Of a DNA stretch of 64,000 nucleotides, positions 27,887 through 35,367 are shown piece by piece. The notes beneath the pieces were generated by a model. It had not been told where the DNA came from, searched no databases, and saw nothing but the letters and a program-made list of their open reading frames with translations. Position 1 is the stretch's first letter. Every line of letters begins with the position of its first letter. The stretch is from Arenicella chitinivorans (GTDB lineage Bacteria > Pseudomonadota > Gammaproteobacteria > Arenicellales > Arenicellaceae): the NCBI RefSeq assembly GCF_014651515.1, contig NZ_BMXA01000002.1, forward strand, positions 648,501 through 712,500, written 5' to 3'. A program made the translations under genes and the position numbers.

Positions 27887-28431
27887 TGAACTTTCGTATC
27901 AAACATCAAAACGCGCCTGTACCACGTCAGGGTCAAAATGGCGCCGTATTAGTCATTACTATCTTTGTGCTGATGGCGCTGACCGTGGTGGCGCTTGCAG
28001 TGACGAACAGTAATCAGAGTCAGGCGATTATGGTGCGTAACAATCAATTTCGGCTAGAGTCTTTTAACTCGAGTTATGCCGAGATCGACGCACAAATCGA
28101 TTTTATCAATGAGCGAAAAATTTCAGACGGCGTGCCGTCATACATCATCCGTTTGATTGACGGAAATGTTGGCGATCATGTTTTCGACGATGCAGGCACA
28201 GGCTCGTTAGACTATCTTCCCAAACGATCGACGGTCGCTGCGACTTATATCGATACAGATGTCGCCACTTGGTATCGCGGAACCTGTCTGGTTTTTGGTC
28301 AACAACTCGGCGCAGGTGAAGAAAAAGTTGCTTGTAACGAATTGAAAGTCGAATCTAGTGCTCAGCTGGTAAACACCAATATCGCCTCAAACCAACACCA
28401 GGTCTACGAATACAAGACCTTGAAACAATAA
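27886..28431 (+). CDS. pilX: Type IV pilus minor pilin PilX
   Basis: 181 residues. The leader ends at RQGQNG before AVLVITIFVLMALTVVALAV. The fifth mature residue is Ile and not Glu, a known property of PilX/GspK-like tip pilins, which need not pair with the preceding subunit. The body has GTCLVFGQQLG, similar to PilX and its C-terminal partner region. Coupled to pilW by a one-base overlap. A small unknown secreted protein follows. Confidence 0.88.
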   Translation: MNFRIKHQNAPVPRQGQNGAVLVITIFVLMALTVVALAVTNSNQSQAIMVRNNQFRLESFNSSYAEIDAQIDFINERKISDGVPSYIIRLIDGNVGDHVFDDAGTGSLDYLPKRSTVAATYIDTDVATWYRGTCLVFGQQLGAGEEKVACNELKVESSAQLVNTNIASNQHQVYEYKTLKQ

Positions 28432-28449
28432 TCGATCAGGAGCTAGGTA

Positions 28450-28803
28450 ATGAGTAAGTTGGCAAAATTTCTCGTATTGTCTGCGTGTTTAAGCATCAGT
28501 ATTGCCGGTCACGCACAGAAAGATACGTCATCACAACACAGCTACGAAGCGGCTGAGTTGCAAATACTAGAACGAGTCGGCGCGTCCGGTAGTCGAGGTA
28601 CCATCAAAGTCACGAGTTTAGAAGAGGATGAATGTATTGATTGTGTCAAGACGTATATCTACGACAGCAACACACAGATCGTGCTTAGACGCTCCAAAAC
28701 AGAAGTTGACCCATCTCAGTTGCACCGGTATAGCAAAGAAATTGCTCAGGTTTATGCTGACGGTGAAGGTTACATCTGGATGATTGGGTTTGTTCAGCTT
28801 TAG
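28450..28803 (+). CDS. Small secreted protein of the pilus operon, uncharacterised
   Basis: 117 residues with a signal peptide (about 1-22, ends AGHA, then QKDTSS). The mature part has a C-x-x-C pair in EDECIDCVKTY and a beta-rich end (EGYIWMIGFVQL). I recognise no family. It lies between pilX and pilY1, 18 bases after pilX and 47 before pilY1, and is preceded by AGGAG. The position suggests a periplasmic factor for pilus tip assembly, perhaps a stabiliser of PilX or PilY1. It is not PilY2, which in Pseudomonas follows pilY1. Confidence 0.75.
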   Translation: MSKLAKFLVLSACLSISIAGHAQKDTSSQHSYEAAELQILERVGASGSRGTIKVTSLEEDECIDCVKTYIYDSNTQIVLRRSKTEVDPSQLHRYSKEIAQVYADGEGYIWMIGFVQL

Positions 28804-28850
28804 GTTTATGTATTTTCGACACGCTTTCTATTCCTCATCGGAGTAACACT

Positions 28851-31800
28851 ATGTTTTCAAAACAACAATCGCCGTCGCAATCAGTCTTAGTGGCTTGCAT
28901 TGGCTTCTTTCTCACTTTTTGTTCTGCAGCGAACGCGGATGATATCGAAATTTATTCTAATATCTTTGATGCAGGTTCCGCGATCGGGAATAGCCCTGAA
29001 GAATTAAATCCGAACATCCTGTTTATTCTCGATAACTCGGGGAGTATGGGGCTGTATGCGCTCCAACGCGTAGTCGGATCTTCATCGAGCTACAACAGCT
29101 CCGAGAGCTATGGTAATTCGCCTGCCGGCAATGTGTACATATATGACTCGAATATGAATTATTCAGGCGAGTTTGTCACGGATGCTCAAAACCAGTGCCA
29201 AGCTCAGCGTGATTGGGTTGCTAACAACCCAGATAACCCTAGGTACTATGACCAAGTTGCGCAGTGGCATCAGCGAGGAAGCGGAGATTATCGTTGGAAT
29301 AGAAGGGTGAGTTCGAGAGGCAATGATTCGAATAACATCATAGATTGTGCGGCTGATCGCGGCGTCCATTCAACCGTTCCTTCGACTACGTCTTTTCCCT
29401 CAAACTGCGATAATAACCGTTGCGCTTCGAGCGTTCCACGTTACTTAGACTCGGCTGAGCGGGACCCCTTTAGCACTCGTTACAACTTGGTGTCGGCTAA
29501 TTTTCATGACTTTCTGCAGGCGCGTAGATCGCAAGGACAAAATGCGGTGGAACCGGATCCAAGTAATTGTACTTCGTTTAATGACGTGTTGTTAGGTGAC
29601 GATGGACAATACTACGAGTGCAACTCACGCATGCAGGTAATGCAGACTGCACTCAACAATGCATTAGATAGTTTTAATGATGTAAATGTTGGATTGATGG
29701 ATTTCAATCGAAATGTTAACGGTAACCACGGTGGAACCTTGCGACTTGCGGTTAAAAGTATCAATTCGCCCGGTGTGCGGAATACTATGAAGAATACCGT
29801 GAACGCGATGACCCCCGATGGCAACACGCCTTTGGCGGAGACAATGTCAGAAGCTGCGCGTTACTTTTCTGGGGCAAATCGTCTGTACGGTGAGCCATCT
29901 AGGGACGATAACGATGGGCTTATTTTTTCGGGCGGACCGACTCGTTACAAGAGTCCGATTGTAAATGAATGCCAAGATAACAACATCGTGTTGCTCTCGG
30001 ATGGTGAGCCAACTTCAGATACTAATGCAAACAATGATATTGCTAGCTTGATCGGAAGGTCTTGTTCTGGGAATACTTGTTTGGATGAGTTATCGGGTTG
30101 GATGGCGTCAAACGATTTAAGCAATAGTGTACGGGGTGATAACCCAGTCTACACTTACACTATCGGGTTCGCGATCGATACGACAACTTTGTCGGATGCT
30201 GCCGATGCTGGCCGACCTCCAGGTGCGGAGCCAGGTTCTGGTTATTTTCAAGCTGACGATATTCTCGAGCTTGAAAATGCTTTCAGAACGATCGTTGGGC
30301 AAATTCAGGAGGTAGATGCGGATACATTTGTCGCCCCTGCGGTTACGGTCAATGCGTTCAATCGTTTGCAGAATCGCGAGGATGTCTATTACGTCGTCTT
30401 TAAACCCAGTGAAAACGCGCGTTGGAATGGCAATCTGAAGAAGTATCGAGTGACTGCCGACGCAAAAATTGTCGACGCAAACAACAACGATGCTATTTCG
30501 GAAACTACCGGATTCTTCAAAGACGAAGCGAAGAGCTTTTGGTCAGCCGAAGCTGATGGCGCCAGTGTTATCGATGGTGGCATGTCGGCAGAGCGGACAA
30601 ATAATCGTGCGTTGTATGCCAACCTAGATGCTGGAAGCAATGCGGTCACCTTAATCTCAGATAGTTCGCTGGCAGATTCTGTTGACGAGTTTATCGAAAA
30701 GGTGGTTGATGATGCCGGCATTGATATTGGTCAAACAGGAGTCACCGCGGCTCAATTAGAAGATAATGCCAAGAAAGTTGCTGCATGGACTATCGGCGCG
30801 GATGTGAATGATGAGAATGGTGGTGGGGTTAATCAGCCTAACTACTTCGTTGGTGACAATGTCCACGGTCAACCGTACGTTTTAAGTTACGGTACATCTG
30901 ATGCAGACCCAAGAGACCTTATCTTTTTCACATCAAATCAAGGTATGTTACACGCAGTAACTGGGGCTGACCGAAATGGTGTGCCCGGTGGTACTGAGGC
31001 GTGGGCTTATGTGCCGGACCCTGATCTATTCAGTAACTTTGGAGACTATTTCAACCGCACTAGCGAAAAGGTATATGGTCTGGATGCGGAGATGAGTTTT
31101 TCTGTACAACGGAACCCATCTTCCAACGCGGTAACCAAAGCGCACTTGTTTTTTGGCCAGCGTCGTGGCGGAAACAAATTGTTTGCTGTTGACGTAACCA
31201 ATGCCGTATCGGCTGGCACACCGGTTTCCAAGTTGTGGACAATCGAAGGTGGCTCCGGTGATTTTGATCGACTGGGTCAAACCTGGTCAGAACCCGTAGT
31301 GGCAAAAATCAATTATTGTCAAGGCACTAATTGTGGTCTGAAAGATGTCATTATCTTCTCTGGTGGCTATGACGAAGCGTATGATGATCCGAGCGTGACC
31401 GCAGCGTCGAGAAGCGGCAGTGTTCTCGGTAATGCTATTTACATCGTGGACGCAGCCAACGGTGCTCTATTGTGGATGGCGAGTAGTACGGTCGAAGACT
31501 CAAATCGAGACTTGGTGATTCCGGAAATGACGCACAGTATCCCAAGCAAACCAACCGCATTGGATGTGACCAAAGATGGCGCCACAGACATTCTGTTTTT
31601 CACTGACATTGCTGGCCAGGTTTTTCGTATTGATTTTAAAGCCAGCCCAACTGGTGATAACTCTATTTCATCAACCAATAATGCGAGCAATGTTGCTGGT
31701 GGCATGATTGCAGACTTATCTGAAGCTTCAGCTGATCGACGCTTCTTTAATCCCGTTGATGTGGCCTTGCTGCCCCGAGATGCAAGTGGCGCACCTGCTC

Positions 31801-32489
31801 GCTACGCATTGGTCACAGGCTCAGGCTACCGAGCCAAACCACTGGAAGCTGAATCTTTTGGTAACCGTCTCTACGTTATTCATGATCAAAATATTTTTGA
31901 ACCATTGTATGACGAAGATTTAGACGCAAGTTTGGACGGCGATACCAATCAAGACCCAGTTTACTTGTACGCGACGAATGCCGTAGGACAACCTTCCGTG
32001 ATTGATATGGATGTGGCTCAGTCCGATCTCGGTGAGGTGAATGCCACTACGCCTCTTGACCTAACCGGTGCCCACGAATATGGTTTTTACGCCAATGTGA
32101 CTGAAACCGCTGAAAAGTTGATTACGCCAACTCTGATCAGTGATTTCCGAGCGATTGCGGTATCCTATATTCCTGCAGATCGCAGTAACATAGGTGGAAA
32201 TGGCTCGCAGTCGGGCACCTGTTCGGCTGGTGTTGGCACGTCTAATGCCTACGAGTTCAATCTGTTGACAGGTGAATTAGAGAAAACTGAACTTGTTAAG
32301 CCAGGATTAACCGCGGAACCTGTGGTAATTTACGTATTGGAAACCGACCCAGACACAGGTGAAGAGTCACTCAAGCCGATCGTTATCATTGGTACCGAGC
32401 CATTTGAAGGTGAGGAGTTTGACCTCACTAACCTAAAACTCGGTAAAGCCGAAAAACGAGCCTGGTGGGAACGTGGGCGATCTAACTAA
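28851..32489 (+). CDS. pilY1: Type IV pilus tip adhesin PilY1
   Basis: 1212 residues. A signal peptide (about 1-29, SAANA then DDIEIY) is followed by a von Willebrand A-type domain with the metal-binding motif D-N-S-G-S at 61-65 (FILDNSGSM). Residues about 650-1200 form the PilY1 beta-propeller (FFTSNQGMLHAVTG, WAYVPDP, VFFGQRRGG-like LFFGQRRGGNKLFAVDV, VIFSGGYDEAYDDP). An acidic loop near 1020-1033 (DEDLDASLDGDTNQD) resembles the calcium site that controls retraction in P. aeruginosa. It is the tip adhesin and assembly-priming partner of the minor pilins. Confidence 0.95.
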   Translation: MFSKQQSPSQSVLVACIGFFLTFCSAANADDIEIYSNIFDAGSAIGNSPEELNPNILFILDNSGSMGLYALQRVVGSSSSYNSSESYGNSPAGNVYIYDSNMNYSGEFVTDAQNQCQAQRDWVANNPDNPRYYDQVAQWHQRGSGDYRWNRRVSSRGNDSNNIIDCAADRGVHSTVPSTTSFPSNCDNNRCASSVPRYLDSAERDPFSTRYNLVSANFHDFLQARRSQGQNAVEPDPSNCTSFNDVLLGDDGQYYECNSRMQVMQTALNNALDSFNDVNVGLMDFNRNVNGNHGGTLRLAVKSINSPGVRNTMKNTVNAMTPDGNTPLAETMSEAARYFSGANRLYGEPSRDDNDGLIFSGGPTRYKSPIVNECQDNNIVLLSDGEPTSDTNANNDIASLIGRSCSGNTCLDELSGWMASNDLSNSVRGDNPVYTYTIGFAIDTTTLSDAADAGRPPGAEPGSGYFQADDILELENAFRTIVGQIQEVDADTFVAPAVTVNAFNRLQNREDVYYVVFKPSENARWNGNLKKYRVTADAKIVDANNNDAISETTGFFKDEAKSFWSAEADGASVIDGGMSAERTNNRALYANLDAGSNAVTLISDSSLADSVDEFIEKVVDDAGIDIGQTGVTAAQLEDNAKKVAAWTIGADVNDENGGGVNQPNYFVGDNVHGQPYVLSYGTSDADPRDLIFFTSNQGMLHAVTGADRNGVPGGTEAWAYVPDPDLFSNFGDYFNRTSEKVYGLDAEMSFSVQRNPSSNAVTKAHLFFGQRRGGNKLFAVDVTNAVSAGTPVSKLWTIEGGSGDFDRLGQTWSEPVVAKINYCQGTNCGLKDVIIFSGGYDEAYDDPSVTAASRSGSVLGNAIYIVDAANGALLWMASSTVEDSNRDLVIPEMTHSIPSKPTALDVTKDGATDILFFTDIAGQVFRIDFKASPTGDNSISSTNNASNVAGGMIADLSEASADRRFFNPVDVALLPRDASGAPARYALVTGSGYRAKPLEAESFGNRLYVIHDQNIFEPLYDEDLDASLDGDTNQDPVYLYATNAVGQPSVIDMDVAQSDLGEVNATTPLDLTGAHEYGFYANVTETAEKLITPTLISDFRAIAVSYIPADRSNIGGNGSQSGTCSAGVGTSNAYEFNLLTGELEKTELVKPGLTAEPVVIYVLETDPDTGEESLKPIVIIGTEPFEGEEFDLTNLKLGKAEKRAWWERGRSN

Positions 32490-32510
32490 TTACTTAACAG
32501 GAATGGCGTT

Positions 32511-32909
32511 ATGATAAACACAAGTAGCCGAGGCTTTACTCTAGTTGAAATCATGGTGGTCGTGGCGATTATTGGTATTTTGGCGGCCGTCGCGATCCCA
32601 AGTTATCGAGACTACGTCGTGCGATCCAATCGAGCGGATGCTAAAGATAAGCTTTCTGAGATAGCCTATGAGCAAGAGCGATTTGCCAATCGCAATCGTC
32701 GTTACACATTGGATATGACCGAGCTGGGGTTCAGTGCAGACCCCGCGCCGACTGGCCAGGGCTTGTATACCGTTGACGCTGCAGTGTGCGCGAATGCGAG
32801 TATCCAGACCTGTGTGGTGATGACCGCGACACCAGTGGCAGGAGGGGGGCAGGCCGGTGACGGTAACCTGACTTTAAATACACGTGGCCAGAAGACTGGC
32901 AAGTGGTAG
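32511..32909 (+). CDS. pilE: Type IV minor pilin PilE
   Basis: 132 residues. Leader MINTSSRG is cut before [24 protein letters not shown], the classical class III signal with Glu5. The body has [27 protein letters not shown] and a disulfide pair ([12 protein letters not shown]), as in PilE-like minor pilins of Pseudomonas and Xanthomonas. Last gene of the fimT-pilE operon, 21 bases after pilY1. A long hairpin follows the stop. Confidence 0.92.
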   Translation: MINTSSRGFTLVEIMVVVAIIGILAAVAIPSYRDYVVRSNRADAKDKLSEIAYEQERFANRNRRYTLDMTELGFSADPAPTGQGLYTVDAAVCANASIQTCVVMTATPVAGGGQAGDGNLTLNTRGQKTGKW

Positions 32910-32920
32910 TGTGTAAGTGA

Positions 32921-32954
32921 CACACCCGTTGCGACGAATTACGCAACGGGTGTG
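32921..32954 (+). terminator. 13-bp perfect hairpin between pilE and the histidine kinase gene
   Basis: CACACCCGTTGCG (32921-32933), loop ACGAATTA, CGCAACGGGTGTG (32942-32954). It begins 11 bases after the pilE stop. No T run follows, so it may be a partial terminator, RNA-stability element or attenuator between pilE and the regulator genes. Confidence 0.6.
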
Positions 32955-32969
32955 TGATCAACGGTCGCC

Positions 32970-34013
32970 TTGTCACGTTTTGGTTATGGTGCGGTGAGCA
33001 ACACTGTCGTCCCTGACTTGCTTCGCAACAGCACCTTGCTGGTGATTGTGGTTGCCACTCAGGTTGTCGTGCTGATTGTGTGGCTGCTGTTTGACAAGGA
33101 AATGTCGTTTGATTCACTGGGAATATGGTCCTTGTATGCCCAATGGCTTAGCGTTTCCTGTGCTGGTTTGTTGTACTTTTTTAGACATCGTATTAATCGT
33201 GCGCCACCTTGGCTAGCCGTACTCTCTGTGGTGGCGTTAATCTGCTTAGTCGCCACTTGCATCGATATTATTGCCACCTACATTCTGTACGGTGATGCGC
33301 TCTGGACGTTTCAGTGGCGCCGATGGCTTAGGGTCGCGCTCGCGGCGGCGTTGATCGGTTTATTGATCGTGCGCCTATTGATGTTAATCACCGTACTCGA
33401 TCGACGCAGCAAAGCTGAAGCGGAGTCTCGAATACTGGCATTGCAAGCACGGATTCAACCGCATTTTTTATTTAACAGCCTAAATACCATCTCGGAGTTG
33501 ACCTCAATTAACCCAGGTCACGCAGAGAAGGCGATTGGCTCATTGTCGATGCTGTTTCGGGCTGGGCTGGAGAACCAACGTAAAAGTCATACCTTGCAGC
33601 AAGAGATTACGCTCACCAAGCGGTATTTAGAATTGGAGACCTGGCGTTTGGAAAAACGTTTATCGGTTGAATGGCATCTCGCAGTAAGTGTGCCGTCACA
33701 GTGGGATGTGCCCAAGCTGATCTTGCAGCCACTGCTCGAAAATGCGATTGTGCATGGCATGCAACCGGATGGCCGGGTAGAAGTGCAGATTGATATCCGT
33801 GAAACAGCACGCTGCCTTTCGTTTAAGGTAGAGAATGCCATTGCGAAAGTTCCCGGCGACAAGACCGGACACGGGATTGCGATCGCGAACATTCGAGAAC
33901 GACTTGAAGTATTGTACGATGATCAAAAGCTGTTTAAGGTCAATTCCTCCGGTGGTAAGTACATAGTTATGATGCAGATTCCCAAAAGAACCGCCGCGGC
34001 GCAGATGGTGTAA
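32970..34013 (+). CDS. algZ: Sensor histidine kinase, AlgZ/FimS (LytS-like) type
   Basis: Up to 347 residues; the first codon is a TTG at 32970 and a GTG at 32994 is another candidate, so the start is uncertain. Four hydrophobic segments in residues about 20-135. The His_kinase domain has the phospho-acceptor motif QARIQPHFLFNSLNTISEL, then LQPLLENAIVHG (N box) and GHGIAIANIRERLEVLY (G box). This is the LytS/AlgZ class. In P. aeruginosa AlgZ (FimS) with AlgR activates the fimU-pilVWXY1Y2E operon; here the pair is directly next to that operon. Overall confidence is high for class, moderate for orthology. Confidence 0.85.
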   Translation: MSRFGYGAVSNTVVPDLLRNSTLLVIVVATQVVVLIVWLLFDKEMSFDSLGIWSLYAQWLSVSCAGLLYFFRHRINRAPPWLAVLSVVALICLVATCIDIIATYILYGDALWTFQWRRWLRVALAAALIGLLIVRLLMLITVLDRRSKAEAESRILALQARIQPHFLFNSLNTISELTSINPGHAEKAIGSLSMLFRAGLENQRKSHTLQQEITLTKRYLELETWRLEKRLSVEWHLAVSVPSQWDVPKLILQPLLENAIVHGMQPDGRVEVQIDIRETARCLSFKVENAIAKVPGDKTGHGIAIANIRERLEVLYDDQKLFKVNSSGGKYIVMMQIPKRTAAAQMV

Positions 34014-34015
34014 AC

Positions 34016-34738
34016 GTGTTACGTGCGGCGGTAATCGACGATGAGCCTTTGGCGCGTGCTCGGCTCAAGCGCCTTTTGACGGCGCAGGACGTCCTCGTGG
34101 TAGCTGAAGGTGAAAATGGTCAACATGCGGTTGATATCGTCATGGAGCAACCTATCGATTTACTGTTTATCGATATCAATATGCCGGTGATGAATGGTTT
34201 GCAGGCGGTGAATCAGATCGATGCAACCTGTGATCGTGCGCCTGCGATTGTGTTTTGTACCGCGTATGATCAGTATGCAGTCGAAGCATTTCGTACCAAC
34301 GCTGTTGCTTATCTGCTGAAGCCTTTCGATCTTGAGCAGTTGCGTGCCGCGCTGAACAAAGCTCGGTCTTTGAGTAAATTGCAAGTGCAGAGCCTCACAC
34401 AGCAACAAGAAATAGGCCCAACCATCGCACTGCATTACGAAGGTGCCATTCAGAATGTCCCGTTGGCAAAAATATCGTATTTTTACAGCACCGATAAAAA
34501 TGTGTTTGCGGTGTTAACCAACACGCAATCGGTCTTGATTGATAAGACGCTCAAGCAGCTAGAAACGCTTTTCGGCAACGAGGTGATTCGTATCCACCGA
34601 AGCTTCGTAGTCAATCGTGGCGAATTGGTTCAGCTTTTGCGTACCGATGGTCGTGTGGAAGTGCGTTTGAAGTCCGGGGACGCAACATTGACGGTCAGCC
34701 GCAGACACATTACACAAGTAAAAAAATGTTTTATATAA
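34016..34738 (+). CDS. algR: LytTR response regulator, AlgR-like
   Basis: 240 residues from a GTG two bases after the kinase stop. Receiver domain 1-120: IDDEPLARARL, the phosphorylated Asp in LLFIDINMPVMNG, and FCTAYDQYAVEAF with LLKPFD. Residues about 140-238 are a LytTR DNA-binding domain (KISYFYSTDKNVFAVL, IRIHRSFVVNRGEL, LTVSRRHITQVKKCF). LytTR proteins bind paired short repeats. The box at 25.58 kb is a candidate target. Its last codons overlap the start of the next gene. Confidence 0.9.
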   Translation: MLRAAVIDDEPLARARLKRLLTAQDVLVVAEGENGQHAVDIVMEQPIDLLFIDINMPVMNGLQAVNQIDATCDRAPAIVFCTAYDQYAVEAFRTNAVAYLLKPFDLEQLRAALNKARSLSKLQVQSLTQQQEIGPTIALHYEGAIQNVPLAKISYFYSTDKNVFAVLTNTQSVLIDKTLKQLETLFGNEVIRIHRSFVVNRGELVQLLRTDGRVEVRLKSGDATLTVSRRHITQVKKCFI

Positions 34739-35349
34739 AAGCTACTCGTCTGACAGTGGCGGTATTGTGTGGTTTGCTACTCAGCGCATGTGCGCATCGG
34801 AGTAAGCCGCAGAACATTGATGATGTGTGCGCGATTTTTCGAGAAAATCCTCGCTGGTATCACGAGATCAAAGACAGCATCGATCGTTGGGGCGGTCCCA
34901 TCCACGTGCCGATGTCAATCATCTACCAAGAGTCGGCTTTTCGTGCGGGCGCAAAACCCAAAATGCAGTTTTTCTTGGGCGTCATCCCCACCGGCAGACC
35001 CAGTGATGCGTACGGTTACGCTCAAGCTCTCAAAAGCACATGGCGAGAATACCAAACCGCTGTCGGGTCTCGTTCACCGGATCGAGATGATTTTGGTGAC
35101 GCGGTCGATTTTGTTCTTTGGTACATGGATGTGAGCTATAAGCGCAATGCCGTATCCAAGTGGGATGCCTATGGCCAGTATCTGAATTACCATGAAGGAC
35201 AGGGTGGCTATTCGCGCGGCACACACCTCAAAAAGCCTTGGTTGATCAACACAGCAAAACGTGTCGATGCGCGTGCTAAGCGTTTCGCAACTCAGCTCGG
35301 TCAATGCCGAGCCGAGTTGGAAACTATGAAGAGAGGTTGGTTCTGGTAG
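34726..35349 (+). CDS. Lipoprotein with lysozyme/SLT-like fold
   Basis: 207 residues. The lipobox LLLSAC places the modified Cys at residue 22. The mature part has PMSIIYQESAFRAGAKP and SDAYGYAQALKSTWREYQ, in the order of a lytic transglycosylase domain (catalytic Glu in YQES, then the G-x-x-Q-x-x-x-x-T-W block). The end has HEGQGGYSRG. It could open peptidoglycan for pilus passage or septal remodelling. It overlaps the algR-like gene by 13 bases, so it belongs to the same transcript. No exact family is recognised. Confidence 0.75.
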   Translation: MFYIKATRLTVAVLCGLLLSACAHRSKPQNIDDVCAIFRENPRWYHEIKDSIDRWGGPIHVPMSIIYQESAFRAGAKPKMQFFLGVIPTGRPSDAYGYAQALKSTWREYQTAVGSRSPDRDDFGDAVDFVLWYMDVSYKRNAVSKWDAYGQYLNYHEGQGGYSRGTHLKKPWLINTAKRVDARAKRFATQLGQCRAELETMKRGWFW

Positions 35350-35367
35350 TCGCCAGCGTGCTGACGG

